A stretch of 64,000 nt of DNA, taken from positions 186,001 through 250,000 of the forward strand of contig JAPFBL010000368.1 in assembly GCA_026182355.1 (NCBI GenBank), given 5' to 3'. A program made the translations under genes and the position numbers. The notes below the pieces were generated by a model, which saw only the letters and a list, made by a program, of their open reading frames with translations, was not told where the DNA came from and searched no databases. The stretch is from Hermatobates lingyangjiaoensis. Taxonomy: Eukaryota; Arthropoda; Insecta; Hemiptera; Hermatobatidae. Positions 1 through 10,634 of this stretch are shown here, piece by piece (position 1 is the stretch's first letter; every line of letters starts with the position of its first letter).

Positions 1-180
1 GATTAGATATTACTGTTATTTCATTATGCAAGGCGTATATAAAGATATAATCACTTCTTGACTAGAGTAGAATACAATGAGACAATGTAAACAAAAGGTC
101 TGGGGCTTCAGTGAATCTTTTTCAACGGTAGCTGTAAGAAGCAAACTGATTATAAATTAGTAGGATAAGGATAAAGAAAA

Positions 181-184
181 ATAA

Positions 185-235
<51 letters not shown>
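181..235. repeat. (CT)n microsatellite
   Basis: About 23 consecutive CT dinucleotides followed by a T-rich tract. Confidence 0.95.
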
Positions 236-236
<1 letters not shown>

Positions 237-639
237 GCTTTCTCTTTTTTTTCATTCGTGAAATTTATTAACTCTTAATTTTCTTTTCTTTTGTGGAACT
301 CCTAGACAGTTGTACACTAAAAGTATATTCTTAATGTTTTATAAGCAATTATTTATTTAAATATGTCTTTTAAATATTCAAATATATACAGTTTTTTTTT
401 TACTTATGAGTTAGATAAACGTAAGCTTTAGAGGTTCATATTAACTCTATGCCGTGTTATAGGCTACAGCTCATTGAATTCAAATATATTATAACTGTGA
501 AATTGATTTCTTTTTGTTAACAGATGTAACAATACATCATAAAATATGAATTAAGACGAATTTATGACATTGAATTACGGTTTTAATTTATTTGATCCAT
601 TATTATTTATTTTACTTTAATTAAGTCTGAGACACCCAT

Positions 640-860
640 GTTCTAGTCCAGCCATTACCGAGCTTTTGTGAACTGGGGAAGTCCACCCTTTTAAAATACC
701 ACTCTTCCCTCCCACTCTTCTCAACCCCTCACCAGATGTTTTCTGCATCTAGCGTTTCAGTTGGGTTTTTGACTCTGACGAAGACCGCCTGTTACGGTTG
801 AAAGATCTTAGTCTTGTTTTCCCATTTTCTTATTGTGGTTTGATCATTGATATATGTATA
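640..860 (+). repeat. Penelope-like element 3' tail, family A
   Basis: Same tail as the one following the GIY-YIG coding fragment at 43376-43800: a stretch with CTCACCAGATGTTTTCTGCA, the hammerhead-like core at 771-813, then TTGTTTTCCCATTT and GTGGTTTGATCATTGAT running into TA-rich DNA. No coding part is attached here, so this is a strongly 5'-truncated copy. Confidence 0.75.
771..813 (+). ncRNA. Hammerhead ribozyme-like motif, family A
   Basis: Order of parts: GACT (771-774), CTGACGA (775-781), one extra A, stem II GACCG (783-787; CTTGTTA loop in the commonest copies) and CGGTT, GAA (800-802), palindrome AGATCT (803-808), T (809), AGTC (810-813). GACT and AGTC are perfect complements and give a 4-bp stem I; AGATCT is self-complementary and would give stem III in a dimer; the predicted cleavage follows the CUU triplet. 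Published work reports hammerheads in Penelope-like elements, which supports the call. The unpaired A between CTGACGA and stem II departs from the textbook core. Confidence 0.6.
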
Positions 861-883
861 TATGCAAAACAATAGTTTTTCGG

Positions 884-957
884 GACTAGGTCAGTTCTTC
901 AGGTTCAAATTAAATTTGAACCTAAAAAACTACCGACTCCCGAAAAAATATAGTTTT
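884..957. repeat. Short foldback (inverted repeat)
   Basis: Arms TTCGGGACTAGGTCAGTTCT and its near complement ending in GACTCCCGAA surround a core in which AGGTTCAAATT meets AATTTGAACCT with almost no loop. A relative with the same GAACCTGAAGAACTGACAGA words occurs at 5475-5500. Confidence 0.75.
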
Positions 958-1103
958 GTTTCTATTCTACGGTCGATGCTTTTATCAATATGTATATATA
1001 TAAACTATATTCACAAAAAGAACATAAAAAAATGAGACAGAAATTTTGATGGTCTCGTCATCAGGCAGATAGATGTGCCGCTTCGATGACAGGCCACAAC
1101 TGT

Positions 1104-1141
<38 letters not shown>

Positions 1142-1320
1142 ATTTCACATAAATACGTGAAATAACAATCAATGATCAAACCACAATAAGAAATGGGAAA
1201 ACAAGACTAAGATCTATCAACCGTAACAAGCGGTCTTCGTCAGAGTCAAAAATCAAATTGATCTTAGTCTTGTTTTCCCATTTCTTATTGTGTTTTGATC
1301 ATTGATATATATATAAATAT
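1104..1320. repeat. (TA)n flanked family A tail pair, partly rearranged
   Basis: A (TA)n tract at 1104-1137 is followed by a minus-strand family A tail with hammerhead-like motif (1205-1247) and, from 1258, by part of a plus-strand copy starting GATCTTAGTC. The two are head to head. The plus copy has lost the 5' part of the ribozyme-like core. Confidence 0.7.
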
Positions 1321-1785
1321 TACACAAAAGTGTCAGTGAGGTTTTGTTAATAAGCGGAAAGCAAATAAATTTTTAATATTAAGATGGAATTGTCTCCGAG
1401 GGCGCGGATTGCCCATGCCTGTTCTAGTTCATAACGCCTAAAATGAACAAATCCTGAAAATATCCTTCTTGTTTTCAAATGTAAATAGGCATTAAAAGAC
1501 CCTAGAATTACGTTGAAGATTTTAATACGACAACTAAATCACATTTTTTTTGTGATCACTACCAAGATATTATTATTACATTTTTACGAAAATTGGTTAA
1601 TAACTTTATTAAGAATGTGCTAACAAACGAAAAAACGCTTTTAAATACAACTGTCTGGGAATAAGATATGTCACACAAAAGGTTATCTATATTTGATAGT
1701 CCAAATAATAGATAAATATTGTGTAATATACAGAGGTAAAGGAGAATGAATGTCTCCACACATAAAAAAGGAAGTTTTTCATTCT

Positions 1786-2100
1786 ACTCGTTTGGAACAC
1801 TTCGTGTTCATCGTCAAGTAAACTTTCTACAATATAAATTACAAGTTATAAGTTACAAAAAAACAACAGGAATTATATACAATAAAATGATAAAAAGAAT
1901 GACATAAGCAAAAAATAGAGGAATAGAGGAATGACCAGAGTCCAGGGTCAAGAGGGGAATATAGGTCATTTGCGATAGAGTGGGGAGGGGTCGTTAAAAG
2001 ATAAGGTGACAAGGAGTTGTGTCGCGACTTTTAATTTGTAATTTGTATTTTAGAAGTTTACCTGACGATGAACACGAAGTGTTCGAAACGCTTAGAATAA
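1786..2100. repeat. Family B tail pair with hammerhead-like motifs
   Basis: A minus-strand motif (about 1786-1826; CTTGACGA, TGAACACGAAGTGTTC, then CAAACG) faces a plus-strand motif at 2055-2095 (CTGACGA, T, GAACAC-GAA-GTGTTC, GAAACGC). About 230 bases separate them. The flanks CACACATAAAAAAGGAAG and its complement near 2100-2125 extend the inverted arms. Confidence 0.7.
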
Positions 2101-2698
2101 AAAAAGCTTCTTTTTTATGTATGTAGACATTGATTAATCCATTTACCTTAGTATGAGTAACACAATTACGGATCGCACACCTAATGAATTGTGTAATATT
2201 TATGATCTTATTATAATAAGTACATAGTTATTTATTATACGATATAATCGTATAGTGGTTTTGATTAAACAGAAGGGTTTGTTATTATTTTCAGGTATAG
2301 TAAGTTGATAAAGACGTGTGAGAATAAATTCCATAACATAACTCCTTGTTGAAGTTTCATTAACGAAATTCATTTTAGTCACGTTTCTTACAATGCAATG
2401 AATTCTTCCTGGACGGAACTTATTAAACCATCAAGTAGCTTCATCAGACAAAATGAAACACTTTTCAATTTTTAATAAATTTGTTATAATCAAATAAAAC
2501 TTTTTTTTATAGAAATTGAACTATAAACTTCTAATATAGTTTGTTATAAAACTGATAAACAGTTTTTACTATGCCAGTTTATTTACAAATATATAATAAT
2601 TAAATTATATAAAACTCATATCATAATCAATACCAAGTTAGAACGGAAGATATGTAGTGTTTTTTATATATATGATAGATATATAACTATTATAGAAA

Positions 2699-3770
2699 CT
2701 ATATATATATATATAAACTAGAATTTAAAAAAGAACACATAGAAAGGAAACCACTGAACTCACTACTATATTTCGATGTCCTCGTCTTCAGGAAAAGAAG
2801 TGAATCGCTCCAAAGGCTGATAACGACTGACTTGGCGTTCGAACTGAAGCACTCAAACAGTGTAGCCAACTTTCGGAGGAAAGGTAGACAGGGAAGATAA
2901 AGAAATAAAAGCCAAATAAAAATTAAAAAAGAAAACATCTAACTAAAATAAAATTAAAAGCTGATAACAACTTAAAAAAAAAAATCAACGATTGAGGTTA
3001 AGCCCAGGAGCCGATCTACCGCCCAGAAGACTAATAAGTGCTTCTTCTGAAGCTCTCAGAGTAACTTTCGAATTAGTCTGATCAATCTGCCTCAGGACCT
3101 GTACACGGAAACAGTCATTAAAACTGGGTCCGTGAGAACTGGCATGAGTAGCAACGGGAAGGTCACTGCGTTTGCCAACGGATGACCTGTGATTATTCAT
3201 ACGCAGGCTTAGCTTGGTGGAAGCCAAACCCACATAAAAAGAATCACACTGGGTGCAATCCAAACGGTAAACGCAGTTACCAGAGGTACAAGAGGTCTTG
3301 TGAGAGATAGGGTAGGTGCGTTTACTATGGACAGAGGTAAAGGAAGGAACAGGATTGGTGATAAGACAAGTAAGACATCCACGACGTCCACATTGAACCA
3401 TACCACCAGCAGTTTTTGGAGGCTTAGGAGAAGAGATGTGAGAGAAGATAGATTGAAGATTAGCAGGTTTGCGATAGGAAATGGAAGGTGGCTCACTAAA
3501 GACTGAAGAAGTACAGGAGGAAGAAGAAAGTATAGGGAAAAACTCCCTGACAACTGCACCCAGCCTATGAGCACCAGGAAAATAAGTGGTGATGAGGAAA
3601 TTAGAGTCACTGCGATCCCTCCTAGGACCTGAATTATGATGAACGTCTGCAGGGACTATACGGTTGTTAATGAAATTAGAAGGATATCCTCGGTCAGAAA
3701 ATTTCTGTTTCAATAAATCTATTTGGGAGGAACGATCTTTTATTCTGCTACAAATATATATATATATATA
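2699..3770 (-). mobile_element. Penelope-like element, 5'-truncated copy 1
   Basis: Minus-strand element bounded by TA-rich DNA at both ends (3757-3770 upstream, 2699-2715 downstream). It contains the C-terminal coding fragment 2985-3713 and a 3' tail. The tail holds a degenerate hammerhead-like core (CTGAAGA at 2785-2791, GAA at 2772-2774, ATAT at 2768-2771). A fragment of a related tail lies near 11600-11640 (GAAGTGAATCGCTCCAAAGG). Confidence 0.7.
2985..3713 (-). pseudogene. Penelope-like element C-terminal GIY-YIG endonuclease fragment
   Basis: Open frame of 242 residues. Its second half carries a linker with cysteine pairs (CGRRGCLTC, then CTSGNCVYRLDC and CTQCDSFYVG), the hallmark of PLE proteins, with VYRLDC...C..FYVGLASTKLSLRMNNH forming the GIY-YIG-type core (GIY replaced by CVY, YIG by YVG). 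It ends with EEALISLLGG...GLNLNR, as PLE proteins commonly end on a short conserved helix. No reverse transcriptase precedes it because the copy is cut off at the (TA)n near 3757. The start methionine is probably not native. In this family the protein pairs an RT with the GIY-YIG nuclease to insert new copies by target-primed reverse transcription. Confidence 0.75.
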
Positions 3771-3914
3771 ATGTTAAACTGAATTGCCTTAATCAAACAT
3801 ACCTTCCTTTTGAGCAGTTTTTCATATTTTCTAGATAATTTCAAATTGTCTTGATTCAGTTGGTGAATCATTTCAGCAAAACTCTGGTTGGCCATCATTA
3901 TTTATTTACTCACA

Positions 3915-3952
3915 TTTGACATGTTTCGGTTGTCTCCAACCATCTACAGAAA
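3915..3952 (-). ncRNA. Hammerhead ribozyme-like motif behind Penelope-like copy 2
   Basis: Read on the minus strand: TTT, CTGTAGA (3943-3949; A6 of the core is changed to T), one extra T, stem II GGTT (loop GGAGAC) AACC, GAA (3925-3927), palindrome ACATGT (3919-3924), C, AAA. Stem I is TTT/AAA. It lies about 160 bases after the stop of the GIY-YIG fragment 4114-4482 in the same orientation, so it sits in that element's 3' tail. Confidence 0.5.
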
Positions 3953-4113
3953 AAAAATTATTATCATCAAAAAGTATGTAAACATAACAGTAAGCTAAAT
4001 AAAATTTTCACTAAAAAATAAATTTCATTATGTCTGATACTAGAAACATTAGGGTTTCAAAATATTACAAGGATGGATAAAAAGATCAATTAAAGTTAGG
4101 ATGGGGGGATTGT

Positions 4114-5054
4114 TCACCCTAGTAGTTTGAGTTGACGTGTGCTACCTGTCCGCTGCTGGTTTAATTTAGGCTTTTTATCCAGAATCAGAAGTGCTTCCAA
4201 TAATTGCAATCTCTTTTGATCTTGTTCAAGTCCGAATATTTTGGTGTTATCCGTGGGCATCTTTCTAGAGAGTTGTTGTTTGTGCATTATAGTTGTGTGT
4301 TCACGTATTGCTCCAGCTCCAAGGTGCATAGTCAGACGGCGGGATAATCTAGTGGTCGTCATTCCTATGTACGAATGCTTTTGGACTTCACAGTTTCCAA
4401 TAGGGCAAGTGTATTCGTACCAAGATTGGTTTTCTTTAATTGGTCTATTGTCGTCTCTTGGTTTTTCATGATGAGGTTGCATGTGGTGGAGCTTTTGTAA
4501 TATATTATAATGTTAAGTTTATCCTGAGGGTTAGTACAAGATGTATTATTTTTTATGATTGTTTTTAAAATTCTTTCATCTACTTTGTATAGTTGGTAGT
4601 ACTGATTTTTGTAATAGATTCTGTGGTTAGTGCCTGTATTTTGGTTAATATGGGTTTCATTAGATCTTGTATTTAGATTCATTAAATAAATTTGACGAAT
4701 TCTGTCGAAGTGCCTGTTGCTGTAACCATTGTTGATAAATGACTGTTTATGCTGTTGGATGGTTGTGTTGAATGAATTCCAGTCTGACGATATTTTGTAA
4801 GTTCTGTGAATGAGTGCTATAATAGTGTTGTCTTTATAGCGTTGAGGACATTCACTTATGGCATTTAAATAGACCCCGCTATGGGACGGTTTAATGTAAG
4901 TAGACATTGAAAAAAGGCCGTTGTCTTGTTTCACTGTGACATCTAAAAAAATTAACATTTGATTTTTACTAATTTCTACATGTGCCATCTGGAAAATACT
5001 ATTTTCAGTTATAAACCTGAACTCAAAGCTCAACTGTATTTCCGATATATTCAT
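4114..5054 (-). pseudogene. Penelope-like element RT C-terminus and GIY-YIG endonuclease, frameshifted
   Basis: Two overlapping minus-strand frames form one broken protein. The first (5054 down to about 4440) holds the post-catalytic RT region: IFLDVTVKQDNGLFSMSTYI, then KPSHSGVYLNAISECPQ and LIHRTYKIS, typical of PLEs after the YVDD box. The second (about 4460 to 4114) holds the nuclease: WYEYTCPIGNC, HSYIGMTTTRLSRRLTMHL, then LQLLEALLILDKKPKLNQQ. A frameshift near 4440-4460 separates them, so the copy is dead. The RT fingers and palm are missing; the copy starts near 5054. GIY is read here as YEYTCP, and the YIG half (SYIGMTTTRL) is intact. The same YIGMTTTRLSRRLT sequence is found at 9895-10140. 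Confidence 0.8.
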
Positions 5055-5171
5055 GACTGTTTTTTAATCATAAAAACCAACAACACGTTAATGATATAAT
5101 AACCACCTTCGAGCAACATTCGTTTTAAAATTACCAGTGAAATTAGTAACAATCAAATGTTAAATTTATAA

Positions 5172-5410
5172 GAGTTCATTTATAAGTGTCATGTGTTCAT
5201 TCAGACTACAGTTGTTGTTAAAATACACATATTATTTTTCTTTGTAAAATAATTTGTAATGTAATACTTATTTTTTCTGTTTCAAAATTTATAAAGTTCA
5301 GTGTCACGTGTTCATTCAGACTATAGTTGTTGTTAAAATCCACATGTTATTTTTCTTTGTAAAATAATTTGTAATGTAATACTTAGTTTTTCAGTTTCAA
5401 AATGTATACT
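5172..5410. repeat. Tandem direct duplication, about 116-base unit
   Basis: Two copies of a segment containing TTCATTCAGACTA(C/T)AGTTGT, CTTTGTAAAATAATTTGTAA and TTTCAAAAT. They sit next to the truncated 5' end of the Penelope-like copy at 4114-5054. Confidence 0.85.
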
Positions 5411-5720
5411 TCTGCCTATGAATTAGGTTTTAAATAAAGACCGAAACGTTGGCAATGAGAGTTTAATTTGAACCTGAAGAACTGACAGAGTCCCGATAAA
5501 CTTAACTTTTGTATGTATATATATAGCCAATCCTTACCAGTCTTCGAAGCAACCCACATCTACCTTCCTGATAACAAGGCAATCCAAATATAGTAGTGAG
5601 TTCTTGTAATTTCTCTGTTTGTGTATTCTTTTCATGAATCTAGTTCATATATATATTTAAATCAAACGGTTATGTGGACTTTTAAATGAAAACATTTTTA
5701 AAGGAGTTAAAACTTTATAT
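5385..5720. repeat. Mixed Penelope-like tail remnants
   Basis: Words shared with other tails here: GACCGAAACGTTGG (5441), GAACCTGAAGAACTGACAGA (5475) and ATATAGTAGTGAGTTC (5589), the last being the tail of the copy at 2699-3770 read on the plus strand. No coding sequence. Boundaries are uncertain. Confidence 0.4.
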
Positions 5721-6092
5721 ATATATATGTCAAAGTTCAAATCGTATAACAAACGATCTTTGTTAAAGTCAAATCTCTGATGATTCTGACTATTTCAGTA
5801 GATTTGACTCTGACAAAGACAACTGAAAAGATCGAAGTGATTTTTCAAAAGATTGAAAGATTTCATGTTTTTTTTTCTGATATCTTAGTGTTCTTCGTAT
5901 GTTGATTTTTGATTTAACTGTTTATTGCGAATTCTTATATTGGACTATATATATTTTCTTTTTTTTTTTTCTGGCGGGAGGTAAAACGCATTTACATACG
6001 TTGTTTAGGACTTCTAAAGAGATAGTTAGACTGCCTCCTCATTGTCTGTCCCTCTTCGAAGGTCCTAGTCTGGTACCCATACATACACACTA

Positions 6093-7030
6093 CGAGGTGT
6101 GTAAATAAAGTAGTGAGACTGGCAACGTCGCTTTCGATCTGGCAACGCTGGAGACGCGTGGCCTTGAGTAGCGTCAGGTGCACGTGTGATGCGCCTCCAG
6201 TATGAATCTGAACTTGCCACAGTCATTTGTTTGTCCGTAGCGTTGGTTTTCGTGATATGGTTTTTTCTTGAGCGTTTTAAAAATGAGTGACCTCAAAGTT
6301 GAGCAGCGGTGTGCAATCAAATTTTGCTTCAGACTTGGACAACTTGGACTTTTGAAAAACTTCAGGAGGCCTATGGAGAACGTATTTTATCAAGGGCACA
6401 GGTTTTTCGGTGGTTTAAGGAATTTTCAGAAGGAAGAGAGTCGATTGAAGATGAACCACGAAGCGGAAGGCCTTCAAGTGCAAACACCGATGAAAATGTC
6501 AACAGAGTACGGAACCTTGTGCGTTCAGATCGACGCTTGACAGTCAGAATGATCGGGGAACAGTTGAATTTGAATCACACCTCCGTTCATCACATTTTGA
6601 CCAATGAATTGGAGATGAGAAAAATTTGTGCGAAAATGGTTCCGAAAAACCTTCCGAAAAACAACGCGCCCTGTCACACTGCCATCTCAATAAACGAGTT
6701 TTTGGCCAGTAAAAACATTCCTGTTGCTCCTCAGCCTCCTTATTCACCAGACTTGAGTCCTTGTGACTTTTTCCTCTTCCGGAGATTGAAAAATCACCTC
6801 AAGGGAACTCATTTCGGGACACTACAAAACATACAAACTGCTGTAACCGACCAGCTGAAGGCCATTCCAGAATCCGAGTTCCAGCAATGCTACAATGATT
6901 GGAAGGACCGTCTCCAGCGCTGTGTGGCTTCCGAAGGGAACTATTTTGAAGGTGACAATATCACATTGTAATTATATTTGAATAGAAAATTTAAAAAAAA
7001 TCAGTCTCACTACTTTATTTACACATCTCG
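6093..7030 (+). mobile_element. mariner transposon, internally deleted
   Basis: Terminal inverted repeats begin CGAGGTGTGTAAATAAAGTA and end in the complement (TACTTTATTTACACATCTCG), with TA on both sides as target duplication (6091-6092 and 7031-7032). Length 938 bases against about 1.3 kb usual for mariner. It contains the transposase remnant below. Nearly the same ends bound the copies at 48956-49713, 49716-49911 and 13412-13614. Confidence 0.9.
6285..6971 (+). pseudogene. mariner transposase, deleted and frameshifted
   Basis: The start region (MSDLKVEQRCAIKFCFRLG, from 6283) and the main part (CNQILLQTW...VFRWFKEFSEGRES then IEDEPRSGRPSS) are in different frames, so there is an early frameshift. 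The helix-turn-helix DNA-binding part is present up to NLNHTSVHHILTNELEMRKI. The sequence then jumps to KNNAPCHTAISINEFLA, removing the block with the first catalytic Asp and replacing HHDNAPC with PKNNAPC, so the second Asp is also lost. The third, in YSPDLSPCDFFLFRRLK, remains. The normal DD34D cut-and-paste transposase is therefore inactive here. The C-terminus (CVASEGNYFEGDNITL) is intact. Confidence 0.88.
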
Positions 7031-7591
7031 TACATCCAACTGCCCATTTTTTTTTATGGTAATGAAATGCCACTTACGCATTTTGTTCTGTTCAACAACA
7101 AAACTAGACTACCAGCTAAAATCAGTTTTGTTTTCCAGAGTACTAGCCAGGAACTCTTTGACATATTATATAAGGTAATCCTATAGCTGTTTTTTTTTAT
7201 TTGTAAGGAGGTGAAATGCATTTAGCTACATTGTGCTGGGCTCCCAGTAAACGAGACTACCAACTAAAACATCCCCTTTTCTTCTTGGACAATCCTATAA
7301 TAATAATAATAATAATAATAATGACAATATTATTATAATATACTTAATATATTATGATGCTTTAACATTCTTAATTAAGTACTTACATTAATTTGAAATT
7401 TTATTTTTACTATCATTATATTGTTATTTATATCTTATATTATTATTATCGTACTAGTATTATTATGACTCTATAGTTATTAATATCCTATAAATTAATG
7501 CTGTAATGACTACGTGTGAACGAAGTACTCATCAATTATCAATCTTTATAAAACTGCTCAAAATGGGATAAAATGTTTGATATTTGGTGGG

Positions 7592-7855
7592 TGAAATGAG
7601 GTGTAATTAGTTAGGATGTGAAGGTAGAAAGAGAAAGAGATGAATGAAGTGACAGAGTGAGTGAGAAAGTATGAGAGAGGAGGGCAGTAAACTGTTTTGG
7701 ATTTACAACTCTTCAATCTTACATTGAAGTAGTTTAAAGGTCAAGTGAAAGTTAATTAGGTGTAATTAGTTATGATGAGAAGGTAGAAAGAGAAAGAGAC
7801 GAATGAAGTGACAGAGTGAGTGAGAGGGTATGAGAGGGGAGGGGGGACTGATCTT
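7592..7855. repeat. Direct duplication of a purine-rich segment
   Basis: GTGTAATTAGTTAGGATG, AAGGTAGAAAGAGAAAGAGA and GAAGTGACAGAGTGAGTGAG recur with few changes about 147 bases further on. Confidence 0.85.
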
Positions 7856-7903
7856 GTTTACATTTCACACAATTAGACCATCAATACTGTTTTATTTACA
7901 ACC

Positions 7904-8207
7904 AGACTACCCAAGTTCCGTTGAGTCATCCAACACCTTTTTTTTAATGCAATCATGTTCCGTAAATGCAGATAAACTATAAATTAATTCATTTTAATAA
8001 TTAACATATTTTTCAAACATTGTTTACATTTTTTGTATAATTTGAATTTTCAAAAAAAACTTTTATGTTTTCTTTCTGTGAGAGCGACATGTAATTAGTC
8101 ATGTTGAAATGCTAAAATGAATTCATTTAGAGTTTATCTGCATTTATATGAATGTGATTGCATTAAAAAGGAAGGTGTTGGATGACCCAACGGGTCACGG
8201 GTAGTCT
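7904..8207. mobile_element. Foldback/MITE-like element, about 304 bases
   Basis: Left arm AGACTACCCAAGTTCCGTTG with TCATCCAACACC is matched by the right-end complement (GGTGTTGGATGACCCAACGG, GGGTAGTCT). Arms continue inward through AATGCAATCA.GTT and ATGCAGATAAACT. No coding potential. No clear target duplication was seen. Confidence 0.75.
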
Positions 8208-8219
8208 CGTTAGAAATAA

Positions 8220-9770
8220 AGTTGGTATTCAGAAATGTATTGTAATATATTAATATGATAGTATCTACGATGCCATGTCCGAGTGTGACCGATGTTAGAC
8301 GAGTAAGACCGATGATAACACGAGAGTGGTCGAAGTGTAACCGAGTGGGGCCGAAGTACCCAACAATTATCAGAATACAAATATGCTGGCTTGGGGACTC
8401 AGCATAGGTGCAATCAGATGCTGTAACTCAAAGTACATTACAAATAAAAATGTTGCCGGATAAAGAATACCGAATTAAAGAGCTTCAACGTAATATAATA
8501 CAGATCAACTATCAAATCTTTGATTAACATATCAAATTTGGTTAATCAAAATCAACAACGATTTGAAAACTAACTTTTATTGTATGAATAGTATGTAAAA
8601 TAAGTCTAGATACCATGAATATAGTCACTACTGTTGTGACGTTTTATAAATCCATGATGCTGTGACCCCCGTTTGTTCTACTTGAACATGGAGAATGGCC
8701 AAAACCAGTCGAAATTTGCCTAATCCTTTTATACTATGCAAGGTATGATGCTATCATATACGAAAACAACCTTCATGGCACCAACAGTATATATATATGT
8801 AATCAAAATGACATACGGCATCAGTTTGAACACTACTTGATCGGCAGTTGAGTATAATACAAATTAATACTTGATTATATACTATGTTCGACAGTTTGAA
8901 AAGAACAAGGCTAAAAAAAAAACCCTACCTGTGCCCTCTTTGAAAATGAGTTTTTAGAAAACGCCCAATAAACTTTTCGGAATGATAAACTCAACATTTG
9001 TAATTATTAACTTGAAAAATTCATTCATTCTTTTAAACAATTAAATAAAAACTTAGCCTTACAGATTACTGATTACAATTTTTCTAATAAATATAGTTTA
9101 TAGTTATATAGTGATCTACATATAGTATAGTTATATACTATATACTATACTATAGGTATAACTATACTATATATAGTTATTTGTAGTATATAGTTTATAG
9201 CTTATAGTTTATTCTAATAAATTTAGAATAAAGTTACATAGTCTGAGTTTATCTATCCGATCATTCTTTGTCAACAAACGATATATAGTATAGGAGGAAC
9301 TGAAAAAGTTTAACTGTAGAGTTAAACTGCCTTTTATTGAAATGCAATTTTTTTTGTGGAATGAGAATTGAGGGATGAAATTTCTGTAAAAGATGATAAA
9401 TTGTAGTCAATTTTCGAATAAGGGAACAAATCTCTTCTCCTTTTGAATAAATAAGTTTTTTTTTTAAAAATTTAATATTTCAAAAACTTTTCTTTGCATA
9501 AGCCTTTCATATATGCGTTACTGTATTGATCCTTTGTCACAGGTTTCACAAAAGCAATCTTTATTCCTTCAAAACGTAAAGGATTCATTCTTTTCAGAAA
9601 GTTTTGAAAGATAAGATTCTTTTGTTGAAATTTTCCAAACATCAAATCACAATTGATGATTTTTGCAATTAAAAGAATGTAAATACCTATAGTATAAAGA
9701 ATACTTATAAAGAATAGTCTGGGAAAGGCTACTCAAGATAAAAGAATGTCATACGAGTGTGAGCACCGAG
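8220..9770. other. No gene seen
   Basis: AT-rich DNA. The only structure noted is a set of nested TATA palindromes at 9100-9220 (CTATACTATATATAGTTAT and similar). A short non-TA segment at 8270-8350 repeats GACCGATG/GACCGA words. Confidence 0.6.
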
Positions 9771-9825
9771 TTCCAGGGGAAATTACTGTATTTATGATAC
9801 AGTGTTTTCATTATAATATATATCC

Positions 9826-9902
9826 CTACCAGAAAAAACTAGTAAGAAAACTAGAGAAAACGAGCAAAAAAGTCGTAAATGCGGAAGCTGCCGTCTACTT
9901 GT
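9826..9902 (+). pseudogene. Penelope-like element N-terminal fragment, first copy
   Basis: Encodes YQKKLVRKLEKTSKKVVNAE then AAVY. The same 75 bases recur with one change at 10518-10594 within a longer open fragment (MSLGQLLHEITPYQKK...AAVYFN). It is fused at 9902 directly to the GIY-YIG fragment, so the reverse transcriptase that should lie between has been deleted. The N-terminal assignment rests on its position before the deletion and on repeated relatives at 25.5, 25.8, 26.2 and 41.4 kb, some starting with methionine. Confidence 0.6.
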
Positions 9903-10140
9903 GAAGCCTGTCCTACAAAGTACATCGGGATGACCACAACCAGACTATCAAGACGTCTTACCTTCCACCTTACAGCAGGTACTCCGAAAAACCATACGAG
10001 ACAAGCACATAACACAACATTAACGAGGGAAATGTTAGAATAAGGAACAACAAGTTTAAGAATAGAAAATAATACCAGCCGCCTTCATATCCTCGAGGCC
10101 TTATACATCAAGGACGTCCAACCTTCTATGAACATTCAGG
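9895..10140 (+). pseudogene. Penelope-like GIY-YIG endonuclease fragment
   Basis: Encodes CEACPTKYIGMTTTRLSRRL then TFHLTAGTPKNHTRQAHNTT, an in-frame stop after REMLE, then a frame with RLHILEALYIKDVQPSMNIQ. It matches the minus-strand protein at 4114-4482 nearly residue for residue over YIGMTTTRLSRRLT, so both belong to one PLE lineage. The GIY half is gone at the deletion junction (9902). Non-functional. Confidence 0.75.
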
Positions 10141-10393
10141 CCAATTGTATAGGCATAATACCAAGTTGTAAGAACTTCGATAGTTCTTATAAACTTAATA
10201 AGCCTACATTGACAGGACCCCCAGGAAATGTGAATGACAAGTTGTAACCTTACACTTGTCACAGTGGACTTGTTTTGTTTTTTCACAAAGTTCATTTAGT
10301 TCTATTAACATCTAAATTTTTATTCCTTTTAATGTCTGTTTAACATTTAGAAAAATTTTATTCTGTGAATTTAATCTGTTTAATAATGATATA

Positions 10394-10431
10394 TACCTGA
10401 AGATGATTTATGAAAAAATCGAAAGCTTGTA
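10394..10431 (+). ncRNA. Hammerhead ribozyme-like motif at the 3' end of a Penelope-like element
   Basis: TAC (10394-10396), CTGAAGA (10397-10403), extra T, stem II GATTT (10405-10409) with loop and AAATC (10416-10420), GAA (10421-10423), palindrome AGCT (10424-10427), T, GTA (10429-10431). Stem II is a perfect 5-bp hairpin; stem I is TAC/GTA; cleavage is predicted after CUU. It lies about 250 bases after the GIY-YIG remnant and 47 bases before the next N-terminal fragment. Confidence 0.6.
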
Positions 10432-10477
10432 AGTGTAAAAAAAAATATAATATTATTGATTAAGCTAAAAGATTATT

Positions 10478-10597
10478 TCTTTGATGTCTCTGGGACAACT
10501 CCTCCATGAAATCACTCCCTACCAGAAAAAACTAGTAAGAAAACTAGAGAAAATGAGCAAAAAAGTCGTAAATGCGGAAGCTGCCGTCTACTTTAAT
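10478..10597 (+). pseudogene. Penelope-like N-terminal coding fragment, second copy, cut at (TA)n
   Basis: Encodes MMSLGQLLHEITPYQKKLVR followed by KLEKMSKKVVNAEAAVYFNN, after which the frame enters (TA)n and reads isoleucine-tyrosine. The lysine/leucine-rich stretch looks helical. A homologous minus-strand start (MSLGQLFFQLNPVSRRLVRR) is at 25883 and also ends at ...AVNFN before (TA)n. Confidence 0.6.

Positions 10598-10634
<37 letters not shown>

Larger units (their letters stand above)
5968..7300. repeat. Three imperfect copies of a repeat around the mariner
   Basis: Related words GGGAGGTAAAACGCATTTACAT (5973), GTAATGAAATGCCACTTACG (7059) and GGAGGTGAAATGCATTTAGC (7207) are each followed by a G/A-rich stretch with TAGACTACC or AGACTACCAACTAAAA. 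The mariner appears to have inserted among them. The tract ends in (TAA)n at 7300-7322. Confidence 0.45.

Noticed and set aside
3209..3610. Hydrophobic minus-strand frame of 133 residues
   Set aside because: It is an alternative frame inside the GIY-YIG fragment 2985-3713, which has the recognisable motifs.
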